In this document: positions 1 to 5,850 of the stretch, piece after piece
Layout: each line of letters opens with the position of its first letter
Position numbering within the stretch: the stretch's first letter is position 1
Made by a program: the position numbers and the translations under genes
Source of the DNA: Paracoccaceae bacterium
Lineage (GTDB): Bacteria; Pseudomonadota; Alphaproteobacteria; Rhodobacterales; Rhodobacteraceae
Assembly: GCA_026997055.1 (NCBI GenBank)
Contig: JALWJU010000149.1
Span: forward strand, 1 to 7,078
DNA: 7,078 bases
Direction of reading: 5' to 3'
Notes under the pieces: model-generated
What the model saw: only the letters and a program-made list of their open reading frames with translations
Told to the model about the DNA's origin: nothing
Databases searched by the model: none

Positions 1-515
1 TCGGTCACCAGCATCATCGCGATCATGATGCGCTGGCCCATGCCGCCGGAGACTTCGTGCGGATAGGCGCGCATGACCCGCTCCGGGTCGCGGATCGCCA
101 CCGCTTCGAGCATCTCGATCGCCTTGGCGCGGGCGGCGCGCCTGCCGGCGCCGGTATGGAAGCGGTAGATCTCCATGATCTGCTCGCCGATGCGCATCAC
201 CGGGTTCAGCGAAAACTTGGGGTCCTGCATCACCATCGAGATCTTCTGCCCGCGCACGCCCTGCATCTCCCGCTCGCTCATCGCCAGCAGGTCGCGGCCC
301 TGAAACTCGAGCCGGTCGGCGGTGATGCGCCCCGGCGGGCGGATCAGGCGCAGGATGGCGCGCCCGGTCATGGACTTGCCGGAGCCGCTTTCGCCCACGA
401 TCCCGAGCCGCTCGCGCCCGAGGGTGAAGGAGATACCCCGCACCGCCTGAAACGCGCCCGCGCGGGTCGGAAAGGTGACGGTGAGGTTTTCGATATCCAG
501 CAGGTTCTCGCTCAT
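1..515 (-). CDS. Dpp/Opp-type ABC transporter ATP-binding protein (DppD-like), 3' end outside window
   Basis: This is the cytoplasmic ATPase subunit that drives the importer encoded just upstream. The first 171 codons are visible. The Walker A motif GESGSGKS is at residues 41-48, the Q-loop glutamine is at 97 in MVMQDPKFSLNP, and the ABC signature SGGMGQR is at 156-162. The window ends just before the expected Walker B aspartate, so Walker B, the H-loop and the C-terminal oligopeptide-transporter ATPase extension are not seen. Most relatives read SGGMRQR in the signature; here the Arg is Gly. The start is the ATG that overlaps the permease stop codon in an ATGA junction, with an AAGGAAGG Shine-Dalgarno about 8 nt upstream. 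The family is secure (it could equally be named OppD); the substrate cannot be read from this subunit. Confidence 0.95.
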   Translation of the reverse strand, partial: MSENLLDIENLTVTFPTRAGAFQAVRGISFTLGRERLGIVGESGSGKSMTGRAILRLIRPPGRITADRLEFQGRDLLAMSEREMQGVRGQKISMVMQDPKFSLNPVMRIGEQIMEIYRFHTGAGRRAARAKAIEMLEAVAIRDPERVMRAYPHEVSGGMGQRIMIAMMLVT

Positions 516-1441
516 CCCGATTTCCCTTCCTTGGGGTCGAGCACGTCGCGCAGCCCGTCGCCGAGCAGGTTGAAGGCCAGCGACACGGTAAAGATCGCCA
601 GCCCCGGCATGGTCGCCACCCACCAGTGATCGAGGATGAACTTGCGCCCCTCGGCCACCATCGCGCCCCATTCGGGGCTGGGCGGGCGCGCGCCGAGGCC
701 GAGAAAGCCGAGCCCCGCCGCGGCGAGGATGATCCCGGCCATGTCCAGCGTCACCCGGATGATCAGCGAGGACAGGCAGAGCGGCCAGATATGGCGGGTG
801 ATGATGCGCAGCGGCCGCGCCCCCTGCAGGCGGATCGCGGCGATGAAGTCGCTGTTGCGAAAGGTCAGCGTCTCGGCACGCGCAATGCGCGCATAAGGCG
901 GCCAGGCGGTGATCGAGATCGCCAGCACCGCGTTTTCGATTCCGGCGCCGAGCGCGGCGACGAAGGCGAGCGCCAGCACCAGGCGCGGAAAGGCGAGAAA
1001 GATATCGGTCACGCGCATCAGGATCGCGTCGGTCCAGCCGCCGGCATAGCCCGCCACCGTGCCCACCAGCAGGCCGACGATGGGGGCGATCAGGGCGACC
1101 AGCGTCACGATATAGAGCGTGATCCGCGCGCCGTAGATCATCCGGCTCAGGATGTCGCGCCCGAGGCTGTCGGTGCCCAGCGGGTGGCCGGGCGTGCCGA
1201 GCGGCTGGAGCCGGTTGGCGAGGTCCTGCGCCAGCGGGTCGTGCGGGGCGAGCCAGGGCGCCAGCAGCGCCACCAGCAGCAGGGCGAGCAGGATGTAGAG
1301 CCCGAGCATCGCCATGTGATTGGCCCTGAGCCGCAGCCAGCCGTTATAGGCCGCCACCGCTCGGGCATGAGCGCGCGAGGTCGGCGTGTCGGTCAGCAGC
1401 CACTGGCGCCAGGTCTGTCTGTCTTGGCTCGTCCGGCTCAT
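512..1441 (-). CDS. Dpp/Opp-type ABC transporter permease, DppC-like
   Basis: This 309-residue inner-membrane permease is the second half of the translocation channel. After a hydrophilic N-terminus, the first membrane helix is about residues 44-63. The DppC hallmark HPLGTDSLGRDILSR (86-100) follows, with further helices at about 110-132, 145-165, 225-247 and 278-293. The EAA-type coupling segment that contacts the ATPase is at about 199-219 (DFIAAIRLQG, with Gly207). The conserved GFLGLGARPPSPEWG is at 245-259, and the protein ends in LLGDGLRDVLDPK. The usual Asn after HIxP is Leu221 here (IWPLCL), a minor oddity. The ATG shares ATGA with the stop codon of the preceding permease and has GAGGG 4 nt upstream. 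The same frame stays open to 2236, but that stretch is antiparallel-frame noise inside the other permease. Length and motifs are normal for the family. Confidence 0.96.
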   Translation of the reverse strand: MSRTSQDRQTWRQWLLTDTPTSRAHARAVAAYNGWLRLRANHMAMLGLYILLALLLVALLAPWLAPHDPLAQDLANRLQPLGTPGHPLGTDSLGRDILSRMIYGARITLYIVTLVALIAPIVGLLVGTVAGYAGGWTDAILMRVTDIFLAFPRLVLALAFVAALGAGIENAVLAISITAWPPYARIARAETLTFRNSDFIAAIRLQGARPLRIITRHIWPLCLSSLIIRVTLDMAGIILAAAGLGFLGLGARPPSPEWGAMVAEGRKFILDHWWVATMPGLAIFTVSLAFNLLGDGLRDVLDPKEGKSG

Positions 1442-2499
1442 TTCGCCCTCGGGTCGAGAAACTTGTAGAGAAGATCGGAGAAGATGTTGAGCAGCACGAA
1501 GATCAGCCCCACCACGATGGTGCCGCCGAGCACCGCCGCCATGTCGGCCGACAGGAGCGCGGTGGTGATATAGGAGCCGATGCCGGGCCAGGAGAAGATC
1601 GTCTCGGTCAGCACCGCGCCTTCGAGCAGGTTGGCGTAGGAGAGCGCGATGACGGTGATGAGCTGCACCTTGATATTGCCGAAGGCGTGGCGCCAGATCA
1701 CCGTGCGCTCGGGCAGGCCCTTGACCCGGGCGGTGACGATATATTCGGCGCCGAGTTGTTCGAGCATGAAGGAGCGCGTCATGCGGCTGATGTAAGCCAT
1801 TGAATAATATCCGAGAATCGAGGCGGGCAGGATGATGTGGCTGAACGCGTTGCGAAACACGCCCCATTCGCCCTGAAGCGCCGAATCCAGCAGCAGCAGC
1901 CCGGTGCGCGGCTCGACGATATCCTGATAGAAGATGTCCAGCCGGCGCGGCCCGCCGACCCAGCCGAGGATGCCGTAAAAGATCAGCAAGCCCACCAGCC
2001 CGAGCCAGAAGATCGGCATCGAATAGCCGATCAGCGCCACCACGCGCGCGCTCTGGTCGATCCATGTGCCGCGCCGGACCGCGGCGACGACTCCGAGCGG
2101 CACCCCGAGGACGACGCCGAAAATCGTGCCCAGCGTCGCCAGTTCGAAGGTGGCGGGAAAGACCCGGGCGATGTCTTCGGAGACCGGGCGGGCCGTCAGC
2201 AGGCTGGTGCCGAAGTCGAAATGCAGCACGTCCCACAGGTAATAGGCGAACTGCACCAGCAACGGCTTGTCCAGCCCCATGGCGCGATAGGCGGCGTCAT
2301 AGACTTCCTTGCTGGCGCGCTCGCCGACCACCGAAAGCACCGGGTCCACCGGCATCACCCGCCCGATCAGGAAGGTGACGAAGAGCAGCCCCAGCATGGT
2401 GATAAGCACCGCGCCGATGGTGGCGGCGCCCTTTCTGAGGTGCCGCAGCAAGGGGGGCGACCTGCGCCGCCCCCCCGGATTGTCTTCGGCGATGGCCAT
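1438..2499 (-). CDS. Dpp/Opp-type ABC transporter permease, DppB-like
   Basis: This 353-residue inner-membrane permease pairs with the DppC-like subunit. A basic N-terminus (RRR at 11-13) precedes membrane helix 1 at about residues 25-47. The family motif DFGTS is at 95-99, with helices at about 118-140, 152-178, 222-238, 276-296 and 322-345. The EAA-type loop is at about 252-275 (EYIVTARVKGLPE, with Gly261), and ETIFSWPGIG at 299-308 is characteristic of DppB/OppB. The ATG directly abuts the binding-protein stop codon (TAAATG). No Shine-Dalgarno is visible upstream, so translation probably depends on coupling to the binding-protein gene. An 8-bp GC hairpin lies in codons 9-16. The next methionine (residue 35) is inside helix 1, so it is not a sensible start. 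Confidence 0.96.
   Translation of the reverse strand: MAIAEDNPGGRRRSPPLLRHLRKGAATIGAVLITMLGLLFVTFLIGRVMPVDPVLSVVGERASKEVYDAAYRAMGLDKPLLVQFAYYLWDVLHFDFGTSLLTARPVSEDIARVFPATFELATLGTIFGVVLGVPLGVVAAVRRGTWIDQSARVVALIGYSMPIFWLGLVGLLIFYGILGWVGGPRRLDIFYQDIVEPRTGLLLLDSALQGEWGVFRNAFSHIILPASILGYYSMAYISRMTRSFMLEQLGAEYIVTARVKGLPERTVIWRHAFGNIKVQLITVIALSYANLLEGAVLTETIFSWPGIGSYITTALLSADMAAVLGGTIVVGLIFVLLNIFSDLLYKFLDPRAK
2452..2475 (-). other. 8-bp GC-only hairpin in the first codons of the DppB-like gene
   Basis: On the transcribed strand GGGGGGCG and CGCCCCCC form a perfect 8-bp inverted repeat around an 8-nt loop (GCGCAGGT). It begins 24 nt after the first base of the permease ATG. The RNA helix would be very stable and lies at the junction between the binding-protein and permease genes. 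There is no T-run after it, so it is not an intrinsic terminator. It could hinder 3'-to-5' decay or slow ribosomes at a gene that lacks its own Shine-Dalgarno. Coding constraint (Gly-Gly-Arg-Arg-Arg-Ser-Pro-Pro) in GC-rich DNA could also create it by chance. Confidence 0.6.
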
Positions 2500-4101
2500 T
2501 TACTTGGTCACGGTCCAGTAGGAGACGGCGGTAATCGCGCCGCCAAGGCTCAGGCCCTGGACATTCTCGGCGCGGCCGATCTGCTCGATCCTCTGGAACA
2601 TGATGGCAAAGGGCGAGGTCTCGCGGAATTCGGCCTGGATGTCGCGATACATCTGCGCGCGCACCTCGCGGTCCGGCTCGACCACGGCGGCGGCGACCTT
2701 TTCGGTCAGCCCGCCGGTATCCCAGGAGTTGCGCCAGGCCAGCAGGCCGGTGGCCTGGGCCTCGTCGCTGTTGTCCGGGTTATAGGCGAAGGTGCCGGCA
2801 TTGGTATGCGGGTCCGGGTAGTCCGGCCCCCAGGCGCCGATATACATGTCCAGCTCGCGGGCGCGATACCTGGTCAGGATCTGCTTGCCGGTGCCGACCT
2901 CGAGATTGAGCGTGATCCCGGCCTGGGCAAAGGTGTTTTGCAGGGACTGGGCGATCTCCAGCCGCTCCTGGGCCTCGCGCACCCCGGCGGTGATCTCCAG
3001 TTCGCTCACGCCGGCCTCGGCCAGCAGCGCCTTGGCCCGCTCGATATCGAGGCTGAACGGATTCTCGTCCACCGCGCCGAGATAGGTGGCGGGCAGGAAG
3101 TTCTGGTGGATCACATACTGACCCTTGAGGAAGCTGTCCTGCATCCCCTGGTAGTCGATCAGATACTTGATCGCCTGGCGCACCTGCGGCTTCGAGAGCA
3201 CCGGATGCTTCTGGTTCAGCGAGATATACATCAGCCGCCCGCGCAGCTCGCTGTCGATGGCGATGCCGTCCTTGCCTTCGAGGCCGGCGATGTCGTCCGG
3301 GTTGAGGTTGCGGGCCACGTCGATATCGCCGCGCTCGAGCATCAGCCGCTGGGTGGCGCTCTCGGCGACGTGCTGGACGATCACCCGGTCCATGGCCGGC
3401 TTGCCGAGGTAGAAGTCCGGGTTGGCCTTCAGCGTCACGCTTTCATTGGGCTTCCAGGAGACCAGCGTATAGGCGCCGGAGCCGGCGGAATTGGTCTTGA
3501 GCCAGGCATTGCCCATGTCGCCATCGACCTCGTTGGCCATGACCGTTTCCTTGTCGATGATCGCGCCGATGGTGGCGGTCAGGCAGTTCAGCACGAAGGA
3601 GGTGGCATAGCGCTTGTCGGTGGTGATGGAGACGGTGTTCGCATCTGCATCGAAGGTGATGGTCTCCTCCACATTCTCCGGGGTAAAGCCGAACTGGGTG
3701 AGGATGAAGCTCGGGGTCTTGTTCAGGATTACCGCCCGGCGCAGCGACCAGGCCGCATCCTCGGCGCGCACCGGATTGCCGGAGGCGAATTTTACCCCCT
3801 CGCGCATCTTGAAGGTGATGGTGCGCCCGTCCTCGGAGACGGTCCAGCTCTCGGCAAGATCCGGGACATAACCGGCGTCGAGATTCATCGGGTCGAAATT
3901 GACCAGCTTTCCGTAGATGTTGCGGATCACGTCGGAGCCGGCAAACTCGAAGCTCTCGGCCGGGTCGAGGGTGGTGATGTCGTCGATGCGGTTGGCGATC
4001 ACCAGCATGTTGGGCGGGGTTTCGGCATATAGCGGCGCACCGGGGGCGGCGAGAGCGAGGCCCAGCACCACGCTGGCAAGCATCTTTCTGAAGGGTTTCA
4101 T
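2500..4101 (-). CDS. Family 5 extracellular solute-binding protein of the ABC importer (SBP_bac_5)
   Basis: This is the periplasmic substrate-binding protein of the importer, 533 residues, a normal length for the DppA/OppA family. A signal peptide covers residues 1-26 (KPFRK, a hydrophobic core, then a PLYA/ET cleavage site). The mature protein opens with the family pattern: TLDPAESFEF (44-53), LAESWTVSEDGRTITFKMREGVKFASG at about 82-108 and the AWSLRR segment (117-122). GSGAYTLVSWKPNESVTLKANPDFY (207-231) and the lobe-I return strand GAWGPDYPDPHTN (422-434) are also typical. The ATG has a good Shine-Dalgarno (GAGGAG, 7-nt spacing). A leader of roughly 140 nt carries repeats and an inverted repeat. 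Family 5 proteins bind peptides but also sugars, opines, nickel chelates and other small molecules, and the ligand cannot be read from the sequence. The adjacent purine-nucleoside genes make a nucleoside-like or nucleoside-peptide ligand worth testing, but that is inference. Confidence 0.95.
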   Translation of the reverse strand: MKPFRKMLASVVLGLALAAPGAPLYAETPPNMLVIANRIDDITTLDPAESFEFAGSDVIRNIYGKLVNFDPMNLDAGYVPDLAESWTVSEDGRTITFKMREGVKFASGNPVRAEDAAWSLRRAVILNKTPSFILTQFGFTPENVEETITFDADANTVSITTDKRYATSFVLNCLTATIGAIIDKETVMANEVDGDMGNAWLKTNSAGSGAYTLVSWKPNESVTLKANPDFYLGKPAMDRVIVQHVAESATQRLMLERGDIDVARNLNPDDIAGLEGKDGIAIDSELRGRLMYISLNQKHPVLSKPQVRQAIKYLIDYQGMQDSFLKGQYVIHQNFLPATYLGAVDENPFSLDIERAKALLAEAGVSELEITAGVREAQERLEIAQSLQNTFAQAGITLNLEVGTGKQILTRYRARELDMYIGAWGPDYPDPHTNAGTFAYNPDNSDEAQATGLLAWRNSWDTGGLTEKVAAAVVEPDREVRAQMYRDIQAEFRETSPFAIMFQRIEQIGRAENVQGLSLGGAITAVSYWTVTK

Positions 4102-4108
4102 GAATTAT

Positions 4109-4114
4109 CTCCTC
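4109..4114 (-). promoter_or_regulatory. Shine-Dalgarno of the solute-binding protein gene
   Basis: GAGGAG on the transcribed strand, with AGAGGAGA around it, lies 7 nt upstream of the ATG at 4101. It is the best-spaced ribosome binding site in the window, and it supports both this start and high expression of the binding protein relative to its permeases. Confidence 0.85.
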
Positions 4115-4159
4115 TGTCGTTTGTCGTTCTCGATTCTGTCGTCTTGATTCTGTCGTCTT
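4115..4159 (-). repeat. Perfect 14-bp tandem duplication with four ACGACA words in the importer leader
   Basis: On the plus strand gattctgtcgtctt occurs twice back to back (4132-4145 and 4146-4159) with no mismatch. The core word tgtcgt (ACGACA in the transcript) starts at 4115, 4122, 4137 and 4151, with steps of 7, 15 and 14 nt, ending against the Shine-Dalgarno. In the RNA this is an A-rich, G-poor, probably unstructured stretch just upstream of the ribosome binding site. It might be a translation enhancer, a binding site for a small RNA or RNA-binding protein, or a recent slippage duplication. No known regulator site is recognised. Confidence 0.75.
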
Positions 4160-4216
4160 GAGCGCCCGGGTCCTGCCTGCTGCCTCCCGTGGGGCCATGT
4201 CTGGCCCTTTGGTTCG

Positions 4217-4238
4217 CCGGTGCAGGATTTCGCACCGG
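4217..4238. promoter_or_regulatory. 7-bp inverted repeat in the importer leader, possible operator or RNA hairpin
   Basis: CCGGTGC (4217-4223) and GCACCGG (4232-4238) are perfect inverted repeats around an 8-nt spacer. The centre-to-centre distance of the half-sites is 15 bp. If the promoter proposed at 4251-4279 is right, the repeat covers about +6 to +27, a classic place for a repressor site. As RNA it would form a 5'-UTR hairpin. No T-run follows it on the minus strand; on the plus strand GAATTTTATC follows, but no plus-strand gene ends nearby. The regulator is not known. Confidence 0.55.
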
Positions 4239-4250
4239 GAATTTTATCGG

Positions 4251-4279
4251 ATGGTCAAGGTGATGCGACAAAATGTCAA
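4251..4279 (-). promoter_or_regulatory. Candidate sigma-70-type promoter of the importer operon
   Basis: On the minus strand a perfect -35 hexamer TTGACA (4279-4274) is followed after 17 nt by GACCAT (4256-4251), a weak -10 with 3 of 6 matches to TATAAT. Alphaproteobacterial promoters often have good -35 and loose -10 elements. The start of transcription would be near 4244, giving a leader of roughly 140 nt. A competing reading uses TAAAAT (4246-4241) as the -10 with a poor -35 (GTCGCA). A short inverted repeat, gaca-aaa-tgtc (4267-4277), overlaps the -35. This is pattern reading only. Confidence 0.4.
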
Positions 4280-4315
4280 GCTTCGCTTGCGGTCGTGTCC
4301 GCCTTTCGGGCCGCT

Positions 4316-4337
4316 GGCTGCCTCTGCGCCGGCAGCC
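4316..4337 (-). terminator. Hairpin just after the dehydrogenase stop codon, weak terminator or 3'-end stabiliser
   Basis: GGCTGCC (4316-4322) and GGCAGCC (4331-4337) pair perfectly around an 8-nt loop, two nucleotides after the TAG stop codon of the dehydrogenase gene. A GC-only 7-bp helix at the end of a coding block is typical of terminator or RNA-stabilising hairpins. However, no T-tract follows on the minus strand, so efficient intrinsic termination is not supported. Partial read-through into the importer genes, or Rho-dependent termination, is possible. Confidence 0.4.
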
Positions 4338-4339
4338 GC

Positions 4340-5035
4340 CTACCAGCCGCCCCGCGCGCGCATGCCTCCGTCGAGGGTCAGCACCGTGCCGTTGATCCAG
4401 TCGGCCTCCGGCCCGGCGAGGAAGGCAACCGCCGCCGCCACATCCTCGGGCCGGCCGAGGCGGGCAAGCGGGCAGGCGGCGCGCCAGCGGGCGACGCCCT
4501 CGGGCCAGTCCTCCTCGATCCCGGGGCGCGCGATCAGGCCGGGCGCCACGGCATTGACCCTGACGCGCGGGGCGAGCGCCACGGCCTGGGCGCGGGTCAG
4601 GGTCTCCAGTGCCGCCTTGCTGGCCGCATAATGGCCGTGGCCGGGGGCGGGCGCCTGGGCCTCGATCGAGGAGATATTGACCACCGCGCCCCGCTCCGCA
4701 ACCTGCAGGGCAAAGGCGCGGGCGAGCAGCATCGGCGCGGTGACATTGACCGCGAGCATGGCCGCCATTTCGCCGGGCGTGATCCCCTCCATCGGCCCCA
4801 ATGCCTGATCGGCGGCGCAATTCACCAATATGTCCACCGGCCCGGCCGCCTCCAGAAGCGGCCCTTCGAAGCCCGGCGCGGCGAGATCCGCCTGCACTGC
4901 TCTGAAGCCGCTTTCGGGCGCGTTAGAGCCATATTGCACCACCACATCGGCCCCCATCCCCGCCAGCCGCGCGGCAATCGCGGCGCCGATCGGCCCGGAG
5001 CCGCCGGTGACCAGCGCGCGCCGCCCGGTGAGCAT
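4340..5035 (-). CDS. Short-chain dehydrogenase/reductase (SDR), classical type
   Basis: This is a cytoplasmic NAD(P)-dependent oxidoreductase with a Rossmann fold, 231 residues, at the short end of the classical SDR range (about 240-260). The cofactor loop TGGSGPIG is at 10-17, an acidic Asp50 follows strand 3 (QADL), and NCAAD at 72-76 replaces the usual NNAG. Asn97, Ser123 (NISS), Tyr136 and Lys140 (YAASK) complete the catalytic set. NAVAPG is at 161-166 and the C-terminal INGTVLTLDGG at 214-224. After strand 2 the sequence reads VVVQYGSN with no Asp, which favours NADP(H). The start ATG overlaps the phosphorylase stop codon as TGATG and has GGGGGAG 5 nt upstream. The frame is open to 5365, but that extension lies inside the phosphorylase gene and has no SDR character. 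The substrate is unknown; position suggests the sugar released from a nucleoside. Confidence 0.93.
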   Translation of the reverse strand: MLTGRRALVTGGSGPIGAAIAARLAGMGADVVVQYGSNAPESGFRAVQADLAAPGFEGPLLEAAGPVDILVNCAADQALGPMEGITPGEMAAMLAVNVTAPMLLARAFALQVAERGAVVNISSIEAQAPAPGHGHYAASKAALETLTRAQAVALAPRVRVNAVAPGLIARPGIEEDWPEGVARWRAACPLARLGRPEDVAAAVAFLAGPEADWINGTVLTLDGGMRARGGW

Positions 5036-5850
5036 CACAGCTCCCCCGCATCGAGCATGGCGGCAATCGCGGCGCGTATTTTCACCGCGCCGATGGCGGC
5101 GTTTTCCAGCACTTCCTCCAGCGTGTCGGGCTGCTGGTCCGGCCCGCCGGTGGCCGAATTGGTCACCACCGAAAAGCCCAGCACGCGCATCCCGGCGTGA
5201 TTGGCCGCGATCACCTCGAGTGCCGTGGACATGCCCACCAGGTCGCCCCCGGCCATGCTGAGAAAGCGCCGCTCGGCGCTGGTCTCGAATTCGGGGCCAT
5301 GGATCGCCGCGTAAATCCCCGTGGGCAGATGGGCAAGCGCCTTTGCCGCGCGCAAATCCGGGCAATAGGCGCGCGACATGTCCGGGAAGCGAAGGCCGAG
5401 TGCCACGTCATTGGGGCCCGAAAGCGGGTGCAGGCCGGTGAAATTCAGCTGGTCCGAGATCACCACCGCGCTGCCCACTTCAAGCTCCGGGTTGAGCCCC
5501 CCGGCGGCATTGGTCACCACATAGCGCTCTGCCCCGAGCGCGCGCATCACATAGACCGGCAGCACGATATCGTCGCCGCTCCAGCCCTCGTAAAGGTGAA
5601 AGCGCCCGCTCTGCGCCACCACCCGCCGCCCGCGCAGCTCGCCCAGGATCAGCTCGCCCGCATGGCCCGGCGCGGTGGAGACTGGAAAGCCCGCGATCTC
5701 TTCATAAGGCAGGCGGGCGGCCACGTCGATCTCCTCGAGCATCGGAGCAAGGCCGGTGCCGGCGACCAGGGCAAGCTCCGGCACATAGTCACTAATTGCC
5801 CGAACAGAGCCACATGCTGCTGCGACACGTTTGCCAAAATCAGCCTTCAT
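5035..5850 (-). CDS. Purine nucleoside phosphorylase, trimeric PNP/MTAP family, probably specific for a 5'-modified inosine
   Basis: This cytoplasmic enzyme splits a purine nucleoside with phosphate into free base and ribose-1-phosphate; its 271 residues are normal for the trimeric family. The phosphate loop is GTGLAP (31-36), with His63, GRFHLYEG (82-89), NAAGGLNP (114-121), GPEFET (185-190) and VGMSTALEV (205-213). Comparison from memory with human PNP maps Glu189 to Glu201 and Asn231 (VVTN) to Asn243, the pair that recognises 6-oxopurines; adenosine-type MTAPs have Ser and Asp there. The human His257 that contacts the 5'-OH (NHEEVL) aligns with Leu244 (TLEEVL). GTGL rather than GSGLG is also MTAP-like. 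Together these suggest 5'-methylthioinosine or 5'-deoxyinosine as substrate. Ordinary inosine/guanosine phosphorylase remains possible. The ATG overlaps the upstream stop codon (ATGA) and has GGAGG 4 nt away. Confidence 0.93.
   Translation of the reverse strand: MKADFGKRVAAACGSVRAISDYVPELALVAGTGLAPMLEEIDVAARLPYEEIAGFPVSTAPGHAGELILGELRGRRVVAQSGRFHLYEGWSGDDIVLPVYVMRALGAERYVVTNAAGGLNPELEVGSAVVISDQLNFTGLHPLSGPNDVALGLRFPDMSRAYCPDLRAAKALAHLPTGIYAAIHGPEFETSAERRFLSMAGGDLVGMSTALEVIAANHAGMRVLGFSVVTNSATGGPDQQPDTLEEVLENAAIGAVKIRAAIAAMLDAGEL

Noticed and set aside
626..1468. A 280-codon plus-strand open frame rich in Arg, Gln and His.
   Set aside because: It is antisense to the DppC-like permease, of biased composition, with no domain and no supported start signal.
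1442..2236. Upstream extension of the DppC-like frame.
   Set aside because: The added residues are Arg/His-rich noise inside the DppB-like gene; the ATGA junction at 1438-1441 and the family length fix the start at 1441.
1837..4032. A 731-codon open frame on the plus strand.
   Set aside because: It lies opposite the DppB-like and binding-protein genes, shows no recognisable domain, and is rich in His, Gly, Asp and Arg as expected of antisense frames in GC-rich DNA. The genes opposite have clear family motifs.
3443..4198. A minus-strand frame starting at an ATG in the importer leader and running into the binding-protein gene.
   Set aside because: It is out of frame with the binding protein and its composition is that of a frame-shifted shadow. 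A short upstream reading frame with a regulatory role cannot be excluded, but nothing supports one.
4217..4248. Plus-strand intrinsic terminator (inverted repeat followed by GAATTTTATC).
   Set aside because: The T-run is only four bases and starts several bases after the stem, and no plus-strand gene ends here.
4098..4820. A 240-codon minus-strand frame spanning the gap and part of the SDR gene.
   Set aside because: It is a frame-shifted shadow of the SDR gene with Arg/Gly-rich sequence and no domain.
5036..5365. N-terminal extension of the SDR to 5365.
   Set aside because: The extension is inside the phosphorylase gene in another frame. The Rossmann motif begins right after the ATG at 5035, where a Shine-Dalgarno and a TGATG junction exist.
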